From NCBI GenBank assembly GCA_015039465.1, contig MU130031.1, positions 131,470 through 195,469 of the forward strand: a stretch of 64,000 nt of DNA. The letters are read 5' to 3'. Both the position numbers and the translations under genes were made by a program. Below the pieces are notes generated by a model that saw only the letters and a program-made list of their open reading frames with translations, was not told the origin of the DNA and searched no databases. Source of the stretch: Phlegmacium glaucopus (Eukaryota; Basidiomycota; Agaricomycetes; Agaricales; Cortinariaceae). Shown here piece by piece: positions 1 through 12,969 of this stretch. Position 1 is the stretch's first letter. Each line of letters starts with the position of its first letter.

Positions 1-3000
1 TCGTCAATACTCCGGACAATAGACATGGATTGTATGATATTTCGGCCGAATCTTGCTAATGCATGGCTCGTCTGACCAGTTCTCAAACACTCTGCTGGGG
101 GTCTGATGCGCCGCTGTCGGACATGGCTTAAAGTTATGACATGGAAAGCGGGCGGTAAGTGTATCTCAGTTTGGTTCGATTCAACAAAAAAAAGTCCATT
201 TCGGGTGTTTTATAACTTGTACTTTTGATGGAGTCCATCTCGCTATGAAATATGACGACGGTTATTGTCATGTCAGTACTCTTCGCGGCTGGGAATAATA
301 CGCACAAGTTGGAGCTAATCTTTTTTACCGCAGTCTCGGTGTGTTCCTTGGGTGCGATACTTATTATACTCATTTGAAGAACAAATCATTTGACACTGTT
401 AGATCAAAAGAAAGGCGTCAAAGGCAAGTGATGCCAGTCCTGATGGACCCGCATGCAATTTCAATAGGAAACGCCTTGCACGAACATCAAAGTTGACACT
501 TTCTTTTCGGCCTGCCTATCCATTAGGCAAAAAAGTCACCATTGACATTGATTATCAACAATGGCTGATGCGATGTAATGTCAGAAAACTCGGGTTTGTC
601 CGTTACTTCACGTTCATTTGTTGAAAAGTTGCCATCAATGTCTCTTCCGTGACCGCCTTCCTCAATTGCTGTCATAAATCCCAGCAACCATCACCACGCC
701 CCCGAAAAAAATGATATTCATGCTGATTTGTTTGTCCAAATCATCTCACGTATCCCTCATATATCGGGGTACTTGACATCGTTAAAGACTTGCCTAGACT
801 TGCCTGTGCTCCGCCAATATCTATATATACCCTCGTCCCCGATGAATTCGCTTTCAAGAAGAAAAAAAAGAAAGGATCACTTGGCATTTCTCTCATGACG
901 TCTTAAATTAATTTTCCAGTTCCGTTTCTCCACATTTGGATGAGAGGTTTCTGCGCTTTGAGACTCGACCCATTGAATTTGTTTGAGTGTTATGTACGAG
1001 GCGTCAAATGTTGCCTTTTTTATCGATGTTATATCACTACTTGCAGCTTATTATATTGTATCTGCCTAGGGTGGTATTAAATAAATTGACAGGACCCGGT
1101 GGACAATTCAACAAGGTTAACGTAATTGATTTCATCATAAGGACAAGTCTGAGAGCACACAAAAACTTAAAAATACATACACTTTGTTCCCCCCCCACCA
1201 TGTGATCTTGCGAAAATCAGCTTTTTGACGTTATCGATGGGACCGATGAAGGGACTTACTACTTAGGAGCATACACGATGCGCTCTATGTTTGTTTTTCT
1301 ACTCCCCCCGTGAATGACTCCTTGCGCTTCCCTGAATCTATCTTCTTATTAGGAAAACATAGCCCCTTACTGCGGCTCGTGTACATAATTTTGGGAGAGT
1401 CCTGTCCCGCGACTCACACTAAGCCTTTTTCGTTGAACGAAAGGTGGTCCTCCGACAGCCAGGCAGTGAGTAAGTAATCAAGATGCGCAAATGCTTCCTT
1501 CATCCTTTACCTATCGCCGCACCATTACCCACCCCTCATGACCCTTAGTTTTAACTTGGCCATTCGGCGTCATGTGAACCAGAGCAACTCTTCCCATCAG
1601 CCCGCGCCATCAGGAATGAACTCCTCGGCGATGGAGCCACAGCCTAGCCCATGGGCAATTTCTGACATAGGACACTGCGAACCACGCGTACAACAGCAGA
1701 CATGATGCTAGCCGATCATTAACCGCCGTTTTCCTTTCCAAAAACGTTAACCTGTCCGGGGTACGACCATCATCCATTCAGCACTACCCGTCACTCAAAG
1801 TCCATCTGGTCATAGACCAGGGTTTAACATGCTGCGGCCCACCCATCGTATCTACCTCGAGGGCGACTCTAACCAGAACATACTCTTTACGCGGCGAGGA
1901 AGCCTCGTGAAGGGACCGTTGTTTTTACGTCGCAGTTCTTCTTTGGAGTTAAAGTGTGCTATCAATGTACTTGTTAACCCCCCGAATATGTCCTTTTCCT
2001 ATCTCACATGCCTTTTTATTTTCTCAACTTGAACAATTGAAGTAGGCTCATCTGAGGAAATCATAACCGACCTTCTGGCTCTAAGCTTCGATTTTTCCAG
2101 CCGATGAAAGGAATTCTTTGGGATTACCACCGAGTCGTTCTGGTTTCGGTTCGTGAAGTTTGAATTGTGATCCATTCACTCGGTTTGCAACCGCGACGGA
2201 CTGCCAGGGAGAGCCTATTTGACCCACATAACGATTTTAGAAAAATTATGGCGTTAAAAGTCACTCCAAATTCAAGAGTAACGAGCTCCCCTGTCGGTCC
2301 GACCACCTCGATAAAATCAGCATTTGACATCGCTATCGTCGGATGCGTGCTTCACGCAATTTTCAAGACATATATTACCCCGACTCATCCCGACTAACGT
2401 ACTTTATCATGAAACCACGATTACGATATGCCACTCTTGTTGTACATGTCTTCCAATACATGACAGTCCGTACTATGTCGTAAGCTTGTATATGAAACAA
2501 CTAGTAATCGCGGCTTCAAGTTCAAAAAGCCAAACGAAGCCTTTTATGATAGTTTAGGGTTTGGAAGTGGTTAAATGACGGCAAAATAATCAGATCCCCA
2601 TCTTATGTGGTCACTTTTGTTGGTTTGCCCGACCAATGTCCCATGCAATGGGAAAAAAATTACACTTTTGAGGAACTGAGAGGTATTCCCGATATGTTGG
2701 GTTGATTTACAATTACAGAGCACGGAAGCCATAGCAGTGGAGCTGATGTTTCCTGAATAGCATTGATTTAGGTGTTTGAGAACATTGGTTTATGATCAAA
2801 CGACTAGATATATGGCCTTCTACGGTAATTAAAAATGCACGGTGAGGACGTCTAGGTTCAAAATCAATGCCCCATTGAAGTTATGTACAGGTGCTAATAA
2901 TAACGCTTCAGGCCTTCAGGCCTCAGGCTGAACCCCTGATTACAGAGCTTGAGCCAAAGTATCCAGCTGTTATCTGCTATACCACGGTACAAGTGGCGCG

Positions 3001-4848
3001 ACGCGCCACTGAACAGCTGACAAAATAAACTTTGCTGCGGTTTCAAACTTGAACAAAATATTACAGTTTTCAAGTTACTAGTGGTGACTCTTTGCTCAGC
3101 TGATCTGAGATCAGGGCTGCTTGTACTGAGCATATGTTGAGACTCAAGTATTCTGCGCTGAGAATCATAATGGCACAGTGTATGGGAAGTACCATCCGAG
3201 GATAGAGGTTACATTAATTAAGCTTCAGGAGACACTGCTGCTATATTTAGTTACCAATTCAGTAGTCGGTACGAAGCAATTGAATAAAGATGTATTCCTG
3301 GCCAGTCATCTCAATCTATACTGCGTAGTATCAGAATGTTTCGATTGTCGAATGAGAACTTGTTACATACGGATCCTCAAGTCTCTGCCGACGGGAAAAT
3401 ACTGAGTGCCGTTGTATTTTTCTGCCATGAGATTCTTATGAGAAAGAATCTACTTTTCCGATTTCATCTTGTCAGTGAAGAAAATTCAACTAAGATACTT
3501 TAATTGGCTTTATTACTTCTTGAGAGAATGTTACTACATTTAACGGTTTATTTGGGGATAAACCGGTTTGTTGTTCGAAAGAAACCTTCGTGAGAGCCTT
3601 GATACAGAAGAACGACCAACAATTTAGTAAACTCATCTGATTTAACACAGCCGTACTTGTACTATGTGACTATGTAAATACGAGCAGCCGGAAATTAGAA
3701 TGGAGGAAAGAGAAGAGGTCTGGCGTTAGTATAAATACCAGTAGACACTAGTAGTTTCCTAGCTACCGGCGGTAAAAATCCTTTGAAGACGGAATGCAGA
3801 ACCTGTGCCAGTGGTAACAGGGAAAATATTGGCCGATAGTCAACATATCTCGAACAATCAGTGAAGGTCTCCTTGGGATTGGATAGGTCGGACCAGCGGA
3901 TCTAACCTGGACTTACATAGCCCACTGGATATTGATGAAAGTGATTAAGTTGAATTGACCACATGTAGATGTGGAGCAGACTCTCTGGTATTGCTCTAGT
4001 ATAGATATTCCAGGAGGTCGGGCTTGAAAATTTCCTAATCCAATGAGCCGTTATGCATAGGCTCGCGCCAGGCCTATGTTCAAGAGTGATCCTTTACATT
4101 AACAGGGAACCGAGGTGAGGGGATTAATTGAAGCACAGCGGCTTAGGATCACCCATCATGCACCCGATCGTCGAAAGAACCGGCACAGAGTATTCGTACT
4201 CGGTACAGCGAGGAATCATTAATCATCCGCCGATGTTCAACATCGAAAGCGCATAAAATCCCTATCCAAAGAGGTGAAAATTTATCACCACCGCAACGAT
4301 GTGAGCCTTTTGATGAAACAAAAAGGTAGCATACACGCAGAATACGAGAAAAGTGAATGGTTACCCACTGGTCCGCCATCGTCCGCTATAGCTCCCAAGT
4401 GGAATTTGAACGTTGGGTACTGGGTAGTTAAGTTAGTAATGTTTATTATCATAATGTGTACGGTATCGATGACCTTATGTTCGAGCGGAATGTGATGTGA
4501 TAGCTCAAGGCTAGGAGGGTAGAGGCAATATTCCGAACCACGAAAACGGAGAGCCTGTGGGCAAATTTTTTCGTCATGCACATGATAGGACTGGTTCTAA
4601 TGGCAAATTCTCTTCGTACTTTGGAGCCGGTAGTACATTTCTTCAAGGTACTGAACAACTTTCGTTACAAGGTCTCAGATGCCAACCCATGATCATAAAA
4701 TCTCCTATTTCATGATTTGTACAACGTCAAACAAAAAGGGGATCGATAAAAGATAAAACAGCTACCCCGAAAGCAAGTCCATGAGGTTCAAGTCTACACC
4801 TATCGTCCTCCACACATCTTGATGGAAGCCCTTAGCACAACGGTACAG
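1..4848. other. Non-coding stretch, no gene recognised
   Basis: I find no reading frame here with a recognisable domain, signal peptide or coherent splice pattern. Open frames are short (under 100 codons) and have no consistent fungal coding character. AT-rich runs and a C-rich run near 1190 are the only composition features. The hairpin at 2964-3019 is listed separately. Small multi-exon genes could be hidden, as the next gene shows. Confidence 0.5.
2964..3019. repeat. Nested inverted repeat (hairpin)
   Basis: The inner palindrome has 9-bp perfect arms (AGTGGCGCG at 2992-3000, its complement at 3002-3010) around a single base. It is enclosed by an outer 8-bp inverted pair, CAGCTGTT at 2964-2971 and AACAGCTG at 3012-3019. 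The GC-rich core stands out from AT-rich flanks. It may be a transposon end or a cruciform-prone relic; no element body was identified. Confidence 0.6.
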
Positions 4849-5399
4849 CTAGCCTCGATGATGCTCCTTCAGATACAAATGATAACGACCAGCTTCGACC
4901 CATGAAGGTACTTCGTCCTTGTCCTGGCTTGAGAACAAAGGCGGTTTTGACTCAGCAGATTCCCCAGCCAGCGTTGGGCAGGTGGCAGCGGTGGGTATAC
5001 AATGATCGCCTGGTGATCCAAGAGCTTGAAGACCAGAGTCCTAGAACCGAGGAGAAATAAATACAAGAACCAGAAACAAAGTTACGATGTCGCATACTTT
5101 ATAATAGCTGCAAGTATGTTCTGGCAGGTTGGAGTTGGACGAAAGGTATCTGATTCAATGCGTGAGTTACAGTATAGCAGCGGTTACCCTCCATTCTTTA
5201 CTCACATGCATTCAAATATAGAATAAAAGGACTCGAATCCTATCGCATGCGGACGTTTCACCAACGGTTGTGATAGTTTATCTGTGGTTGGGCATGAGAA
5301 TGAACAAGGGGATTTGGCATTATCTTGATCTTGTGCAATGACAATGCACGGTAGTAGTGCTAAGGATACCGAAAACAACAACAATCGTTGTGCGAGCAT
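4849..5399 (-). CDS. Small secreted cysteine-rich protein
   Basis: A three-exon model stays in frame throughout and gives 145 residues. Exon 1 is 5399-5206, exon 2 5149-5098 and exon 3 5040-4849; the introns are 56 and 57 nt with GTGAGT...CAG and GTATGC...TAG borders. Residues 1-22 form a classic signal peptide (MLAQRLLLFSV... ending in VIA), with cleavage likely before QDQD. The start at 5399 is preferred over an in-frame Met at 5438 because it places the hydrophobic core correctly. The mature part has six cysteines (about positions 32, 36, 64, 78, 96, 103), beginning with a CSFSCP motif, which fits three disulfides. The C-terminal 40 residues are charged. Product inferred to be extracellular. 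It resembles agaricomycete small secreted proteins in layout only; function unknown. Confidence 0.55.
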
Positions 5400-7034
5400 G
5401 GTATGATGTTCGTTTGGGAAGAAGAGGCTCGGGATCAATTACATAATACCGATACTGCCTGCAACCTCGAACTATGTATAAAATAAAATCTATTTGGGTT
5501 CATTTGAGGACATGTATAAGTTATAAATTGGAGTTGACGCTCAGGACTCTACTTATTGCTAGCTAGTAGCATTGCAAATCCAATTTCAATTGTGACTAAT
5601 AACTACTTACCAGAGAGAGATCTTTCAATTTCGTATTTGACAGGTAATGCATAGTACATGCAGGAAGTATATTTGAAGCTACTGCAGTTTGACTATACTT
5701 ACTAAGGATGAAGGCGAGCATGGAAGGCGAGCATAATGGACAGCAGTATTACTAAATAATGTCGTAATGCCTTTCTCACCAACGTGTTAATATGTTATTA
5801 TTTGGACTGCATGGAGAAAGAAAGGTTGTTGTTGATGATGGTTGGCTTGATGGTACGCAGTGATTATCGAAGGTTTTGTTTGAACTGACATGGCAGTGGT
5901 GATAAGCGCAGTTTAGGTTGGCTGTCGGCAGTTTTGAGATGAACAGCGACCATGAGTTTACCGCGAGCCTCCAGATTTTTGGCCATGCAATGCAGTGCTT
6001 GAATATATCCGTCCGACCTGTTGCTGTTCACAGCGGATCAATCGAACTAGGATAGAAGGCCGTTCTATGAAGGGATAACGTAGTAAGGAATTAGTAAGAT
6101 CAAAGACGAAGCGAGGAAGAGAACGTACCGTGTTTGTTTAAGCTACTGACTTCGCTGGAAGATGCGGGGGAGTTTGGAGTCGTTAATAATCTAAAGTCGA
6201 ATATAATTAGCGAGGAGACAATTTTGATCTGAAATTGAGCGCAACAAAACAGAACGAAGTACTCAGATACCGTTGTAGTGAAGGTTAACTCACAGCATCG
6301 CAAGGATGCTCGTGGTAAACAGTAAAGACAATTGTCATCATTGGACGTTGGATAGGCGAGATGAAAGAAAGAGGAAAAGCAAACTAACAGTAGACTTTTA
6401 CCTAGACTGTAAAGCTGCAGTTTAGGAGGTTGAATAAATGGTTACGACACTAGAGCTGATACGGAGAAATAGATGAAAGTTAGAAGCAAGAGAGAGTAAC
6501 TATTTCAATTTCTCACTCACTTTTATCGCCAACGTTAGGCACCGCAGAGACCACCATCGTTTGAAGCAATATCCTTGGAGAACCTAGGAAAAAAAGGATC
6601 GGAATGATAAAGTCAGCGTCGATAACCAATCGAAATAAATCGCATTAGAAAGTTAAGAAGCAGGCGTCAGCTACCGTTGTAGATGATGACTTCATCGAAC
6701 GTACACAAAACCCGTTTTCACGGGATGCAAGTCCGATTCAGATAGTGTGAATATCATTGTAATCATGGCCATGTATTCAGAGGTGGGAAAAAGGAGGTAC
6801 TCATGTCCATATGGTGTGGGTGGAGAGAGAGTAAGAAGGTGGAAAGAGCTATATGGCTTACCAAGTAATGAAGAAATTCGAACTGCAACGTTGGAGTTCT
6901 GGTTCAAGTGTAGAAAGAAAAAAAGTCACAATGTTGGTCACTTGTGACTTGATGTAACTCGAAGGGGCAGGCCTGATTCACGTTATATCCCACGAGAGCT
7001 ACTTCTTAGTACTTAGTAACAATGAACAGCGCCA
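5400..7034. other. Intergenic, nothing recognised
   Basis: No supported gene. There is a short direct repeat (aaggcgagcat twice near 5715-5735) and several splice-like signals, but no open frame with domain character on either strand. A minus-strand frame at 6100-6303 and a plus-strand frame at 6747-6947 were considered and not accepted. Confidence 0.4.
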
Positions 7035-7434
7035 ACACAGGGCTCCTAGCATTCCTTCAGTATTAGGCATGATCATCAGGCCTGGACGCTGCCTCCTGTA
7101 CCATACATATTGTCTATAATTCACCGTTCAAGTTTATGCGGCAAATTATGCCCTCCTCACAAAAAGATTGGAGCCAGGCTTTTCTAGAGATTGACCCTCT
7201 TGCAAGACGTCCTTTGCTTGGTATCTGATACAGAGAAGCCAGCCAGTTTCTCCTCAATAGTCATAACATTTATCAACTCATATACGAGCGCGCAGCCAAT
7301 CACAAACATAGCGACAGTAGTAGTTAGTTATAGTTACAGCATATAACAAGTTGCAGCCTGTACAATATTCAAATATTACTAGAGTACCAACACTATGCCG
7401 TTGTTACTCATTTTTCACCAACGGCAAGGCTATG

Positions 7435-9051
7435 TTATGTGTTCGTAGTACGCTTCCGCCTAGCATGAAAGTGATTCACAGAATAATCGTTACCTACACC
7501 CGAGATAGATGAATTGTAAATGTTCCCAACATTCTCGTTCTTCATGTTCCCTTGGCCGTCATTGTTGAAAGAGAAACCTGAGATCGAGGATTGAGCCGGG
7601 GAGAGCGGAATCGATTGTGACCTCGCTTTTTGTTTGCCAGCTTTCTTCCCCGCCGGCTTCTTTGGAGCTACAGGGTCACGGACTGGTGTGTTCCCATTAT
7701 TATCTTCGTCATCATCCACTTGGCTCGGTCTGTTCATGCTCTTCGAACGAGTGGCATTGTTTGTTGGGGAACCTTTCTTGGAAGAATCTTCTAGATCATC
7801 TCCATCCTGACCCTTGAATCTGGTTCCCTGTTTTAATCTATTAGCGCCTTCTCGAAGCCCACGAAAGAGATGCACCCACCTTTTGATGGTCATTGCTAGG
7901 TGTCTGTTTGCTACACTCAGTGTCATCCCAACCAGATAGGTAAGAGTCCCCTTACTTTCTTCGTTGAATGCTCTTGGGCAGCTTCATCCCCGGAATCATC
8001 CTTAGCCTTATTCTGCTCTACTGCTTAGCTCCCTCAAACGGCTTGAATTTCGATAGATTTACCTTTGCCTTCTGTTTTCCTAAAGATTCTCTCTGGTCGC
8101 CTTCCTCAAAATCTTTAGATTTCACCTTTTGGTTGGCGGGTTTGGGTGCAGTGGACTTCTCCTTGGCCAGGCGAGAAGCCTCAGCCGTGGGTTCTTGTAT
8201 AACCGGGTTTGGGTTTTGCTTTGTGCCGTTACTGGTAAGAGGATCACCGTCAGGTGCTTGAGTCGACTGCCCAATATCGTGTTCTTGATGAGGCTGTGTT
8301 CGGCTGTTCACGACTTCATGTAGGACTTCACCAATATTGATGTTATTTGGCGTGTTCTGGCCATGCGTTGTCAACGGCATATTGAAACCCGAGTACACTG
8401 GTCTATGCAATTGGATCCTTACCTCCAAAAATGATGCCACAGAATCCAACCTCCATTGATATTTCTCGAACTTTCTACCACGTAGGCCGAAATGTCCCAA
8501 TAAGGTTCGTTTAACGGGGTTCTTCTCGGATTTTCTTTTCATAAGTTTATGAATGCGGTCCACCGTCCTATAAAGAAAAAAATTGATTAGGAGGTGCTGA
8601 GATGGAACGGCCACATACTCTAGAAGTATATTAATGACCGGGGTAAACTTGGGAGGTGGCCAGGGTAAAGGAGATTTCGATTTATTGTGTCTATTGTATA
8701 ATTGCCAAAAGACAACGACCAGGCCTGAGGCATCGCCTAAGAGTCGCTTGAAATCGTCCTCGTGGTTCCTTAATGACTGAAGAGAAAAGGATTAGTTATA
8801 CGAGTAGGTGGTCAGAATATAATGATGCTTACCTCGATGTGAGATGAAGTTTTCGAAATAATGTCTGCTGCTTCAGATATCTGGTCTGGAAATTTATCCG
8901 CGTTATCCACAATTTCATCGATCACATCTTGAAGGATGACGATGTTGTCCCCAGCAATTTCTCGCCAGTCCAACGACTGGGCCTCATTTTCGCCATTCTC
9001 TTGCGATTCCTCGCTGGCGATGTCTTGAGGCTCTTGTCGTAAGAGTGACAT
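7435..9051 (-). CDS. Gene A1: helical protein with C-terminal SSISG-type motif
   Basis: A multi-exon gene. Exon 1 starts at the Met at 9051 (MSLLRQEPQD) and ends at a GTAAGC donor near 8832; the second exon starts near 8776 and the third near 8568, followed by at least two more with about 50-nt introns. The first ~170 residues are rich in amphipathic helix (for example DNIVILQDVIDEIVDNADKF, a later RIHKLMKRKSEKNPVKR segment, then KFEKYQWRLDSVASFLE). This layout resembles HeLo-like / MLKL four-helix domains of fungal cell-death proteins (inference, no search). The middle is charged and low-complexity (KPANQKVKSKD; PKKPAGKKAGK). The last ~50 residues are Gly/Asn/Ser-rich with two SSISG pseudo-repeats 22 residues apart and a NIYN element, then a basic tail. 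No NACHT or kinase domain follows. Copies A2 and A3 support the exon model. Function not established. Confidence 0.55.
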
Positions 9052-9694
9052 ATAGAGGAGGGTAGAATACTAGGAGGGTATGGAAGAAGTGGGAGGGCAA
9101 ACCACTGCCTCTTCATTGCCATCGCTACGCAGCCTTTATACATCTTCTTGTCATAGAAATCCTGACAAGATATTTTCTGCACAACAGATCGGCGGAAGAT
9201 CGTATCCAAAAGGAGGACAATCGTAGGTGCCTTAAGGCTTGATGAATCAATTGCGTTGCCGGCACTGGTTAGAACCGAAAATAAGCTGGTGTTACAAGCA
9301 GAGTTGTATTGAACGTAAGTATCGCAGTGCAGAGGCAATGACCCTCTTTAAAATTATCGTCACATGGTTGCCACTGAGAGCCCTACAGCCACTATTTTGA
9401 GCTGTGCCGGTAAATCGGCTCCCATTGACAGCTGCCCTGAGCCGCTTGAGCTAGGTTTTGTTCATTATAGTATTGTGGATATCATACCTTAGCGTCAGGA
9501 TTGAAGATGACAACTGAAGAAGGAGGAGGTAAACGAACGAAAGTATATAAAGGAGATTAAACGAGTCATACTGTGATAGGCCGAACAACTGATGCAGCCA
9601 TTGTCGACCCGAAAATTAAAAAAACTTGATATTTGAATAGTACTGTCCCTTATATCGAGAAGGCCACAGTCGTTTAAGAATACACAATTGCCCA

Positions 9695-10000
9695 CTACTT
9701 ATTGATGATATGGATTTGCAACGGTGATGAACTCAACGCCTGGTATACCCATTTGCTCTTTGACATTACGAGCGGCATCGCTTTCTTCGAAGAGCTCGTA
9801 TCGTTCAGGTGTCGCAGACTCGCAGTAGGGTCGTCTTTCCGGTTCGTGACAAGAGGGAAAATAGGAGCCCCCTCATAGTCGCAAGCGAGGATACGGAGTG
9901 GGATGTTTTTGCCTCTGAGATAGCGGTTTACTGTAATCATAAACACGCCTCTAGTTGGTTCGAGGTCCTCGTGGTTTACACCATTCCAGAACTTGATTTT
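9695..10000 (-). pseudogene. Family B copy 1, frame-broken
   Basis: Homologous in DNA to the intact family B gene at 26569-26892. It keeps the core NRYLRGKNIPLRILACDYEG and VTNRKDDP, but has an in-frame stop shortly after KPRGP, and a frameshift after DPTA that replaces the normal YELFEESDAA end. It lies about 650 bp upstream of A1 on the same strand, the arrangement also seen at 25.5-26.9 kb. Probably non-functional. Confidence 0.6.
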
Positions 10001-10870
10001 TGGTCAATTTGTAACCACCTACAAGATAAATCTAAAGGGAAATATCGTTAAACCCGTCTACAGCTTGTATAATATACCTACCTCTGGAGGCGGAGGCGGG
10101 ATCAATAAGCAATATTATTAGGTTCAAAGTTGACAGAACGTTGAACTGTCGCATTTCGCATTGATGGGATTAGACTCGCTAGCCAGTCACGCTCGCAAGC
10201 TCTAGTCACAAAGCATCACAGGAGCACATGATCAAGCAAGGAGCTCGCGGCTTTGCCAGTTGTCGAGTTTCACTCTCACAAACCACGTGCACCTTAGTAT
10301 CACGTGTGGCAAAGCCGGTGGGAACGAGCCTATGATGGGATTATAATCCTTTTAAATTTTAGAAGTCCGCCTTGTCACGTACTTATAAGCTGATGATCAG
10401 ATATACTTTGCAATCTTCTATGTTTTTCCAACAAGGCTTCCACTAAGTATCAGACATAACAAGTTTCAAATCCTGCCGGCAATTATTTTTGGCTTTTTCC
10501 CAGATGGGAGAATATGGCTTTTGTCGAAGACATGGCTTTTGTCGAGGACAATGCCCAAACGACTCGGTTACAGAGTCTGGAGTGTTGCCAGTTTGTCCCA
10601 AGCCCCTTCTGCGAAGGTGTCCGGTACCTGGACCGGGGCAAGGGCTTGCCTAATACTCCGAGTCCCAAGCCGTTTTTCTTCAAATGAACAGGGCTGCTAG
10701 CATTCCTTACGTAGTATTAGGCATCATGACCATAGAGTTGCAACATTTTATCAACTCTTGACGAACGCGCTCGATTACAAAAACGGCGACAATAGTAGTT
10801 AGTCCCACAGCCTGTACAATAAATCAAATATTACTAGAGTGGCAACACTATGCCGTTGTTACTCATATGG
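10001..10870. other. Spacer between tandem units
   Basis: No gene recognised. It contains a short tandem duplication ('acatggcttttgtcga' twice near 10505-10545) and the start of duplicated unit 2 near 10690. The stretch 10080-10120 matches the 5' exon/intron border of family B (a GTAGGT donor on the minus strand), so a first exon of the broken B copy may have lain here. Confidence 0.4.
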
Positions 10871-12465
10871 TTATGCATACGTACGCTTCCGCCTCGCACC
10901 GGGACGATAGTGATTCACAGAATAATCGTTACCTACACCCGAGATAGATGAGTTGTAAACGTTTCCAACGTTCTCATTGGTCATGGTCCCTTGGCCGCTA
11001 TTGGTGAAAGTGAAGCCTGAGATCGAGGATTGAGCCGGGGAGACCGGAATCGATTCCGACCGTTTGCCAGCTTTCTTTCCCGCCGGCTTCTTTGGAGCTA
11101 CAGGGTCACGGACTGGTGTGTTCTCATTATTTTCTTCGTCATCATCCACTTGGCTCGGTCTGTTCATGCTCTTCGACCGAGCCGCATTGTTTGTTCGGGA
11201 ACCTTTCGTGGAAGAGTCTTCTTCCAGATCATCTCCATCCTGGCCTTTGAATCTGGTCCCCTGTTTTAATCTATTAGCGCCTTCTCGAAGTCCACGACAG
11301 AGTACACCCACCTTCTGACGGTCATTGCTAGTTGTCTGTTTGCTACACTAAGCGTCATCCCAATCAGATAGGTAAGAGTCCTCTTACTTTCTTCGTTGAA
11401 TGCCCTTGGGCAGATTCATCTCTGGAATCATCCTTAGCCTTATTCTGTTCCATCGCTTAGCTCCCTGAAACGGCTTGAATTTCAATAGATTTACCTTTGC
11501 CTTCTGTTTTCCTAAGGATTCCCTCTGGTCGCCGTCCTCAAAATCTTTGGATTTCACCTTTTGGTTAGCGGGTTTCGCTGCAGTAGACTTCTCCGCCTCG
11601 CCCATGCGAGAACCCTCAGCCGTGGGTTCTTGTATAATCGGGTTTTGCTTTGTGCCGTTTCTGATAGGAAAGTCACCGTCATCTGCTTCATTCGAAAGCC
11701 CCGTATCGTTATCTTGAGGCTGTGTTCGGCTGTTCACGACTTCACGTAGGACTTCACCGATATTGATGTTATTTGGCGTGTTCTGATCATGCGTTGTCAA
11801 CGGCATATTGAAACCCGACTACACCGGTCTAAGGAATTGGATCCTTACCTCCAAAAACGATGCCACAGAATCCAACCTCCCCTGATATTTCTCAAACTTT
11901 TTACGATCACGTAGGCCGAAACGACCCACGAAGGTTCGTTTAACGGGGTTCTTCTCGGATTTTCTTTTCATAAGTTTATGAATGCGGTCCACCGTCCTAT
12001 AAAGAGAAATTTTAATTAGGAGGCGCTGAGATGGAACGGCCACATACGCTAGAAGCATATTGATGACCGGGACAAACTTGGGAGGTGGCCAGGGTAAAGG
12101 AGATTTCGATTTATTGTATTTATTGTATAACTGCCAAAAGACAACGATCAAACCCGAAGCATCGCCTAAGAGTCGCTTGAAATCGTCCTCGTGGTCCGTT
12201 AACGACTGAAGAGAAAAGGATTAGTTATACTAGTAGGTGGGCAGAATATAATGACGGTTACCTCGCTGTCAGATGAAATATTCGAAATAATGTCTGCTGC
12301 GTCAGATATCTGGTCTGGAAAGTCATCCGCGTTTTCCACAATTTCATCGACCACCTCTTGAAGGATGACAATGTTGTCCCCGGCAATTTCTCGCCAGTCC
12401 AATGATTGGGGATCCTCTTGCGATTCCTCGCTGGTGTCTTGAGGCTCTTGTCGTAAGAGTGACAT
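10871..12465 (-). CDS. Gene A2: tandem paralogue of A1
   Basis: Same exon order as A1, starting at Met 12465 (MSLLRQEPQD) with the same donor after the first exon (SDSE, then GTAACC) and the same 50-nt class introns. Where A1 could read on through an intron, A2 has a stop (after FLRPV), which confirms the splice. Compared with A1 it lacks a few codons in exon 1 and in the basic linker. The helical N-terminal half and the C-terminal motif with two SSISG elements (SSISGFTFTNSGQG and SSISGVGNDYS) are well conserved. The substitutions in the terminal motif (SFNNDGQGNM to TFTNSGQGTM) are conservative. Both copies therefore look coding. Same-strand tandem neighbour of A1. Function inferred only by analogy to HeLo-type effectors. 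Confidence 0.55.
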
Positions 12466-12947
12466 ATAGAGGATTGTGGAATACTAGGAGGAGAATATGG
12501 CAAAAGTGGGAGGGCACACCGGTATCTCTTCATTGCCATCGCTACGCAGCCTTTATACATCTTCTTGTCATAGAAATTCTGACACGAACAACACATCGGC
12601 GGAAGATTGCATCCAAAAGGAGGACAATCGTAGGTGCCTCATGGCTTGATGAATCAATTGCGTTGCTACATAGCACTGGTTTAGAACTGAAAATAAGCTA
12701 GTATTACATGCACAGCTGTATTGACACTAGTCAGTGTCACAGTGCAGAGAGGCAGCAACGACCCTGGGCCAGTTGTCGTCACACGGTTGCCACTCAGAGC
12801 CTAGCCGCTATTTTGGGCGAGCTGTGCAGGTAAATCGGCTCCCAGCTGCCCTGAGCCGCTTATATCATATAGTATGTGGATATCGTACCACAGTGTCAGG
12901 ATTGAAGAGGTAAACGAACGATAGTTATAATATAAAGGAGAACAAGA

Positions 12948-12969
12948 GTTGAACGTTGCAACGTTCAAC
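12948..12969. repeat. Perfect 22-bp palindrome
   Basis: The two 11-bp arms, GTTGAACGTTG and its exact complement, meet with no spacer. It lies between the upstream region of A2 and the end of the GMC gene, in a flank of the tandem unit. It could bind a dimeric regulator or be the footprint of a mobile element; the sequence does not decide. Confidence 0.7.

Noticed and set aside
6692..6947. Small frames on both strands around 6.7-6.95 kb
   Set aside because: They overlap each other and neither has a supported start, splice pattern or recognisable motif.
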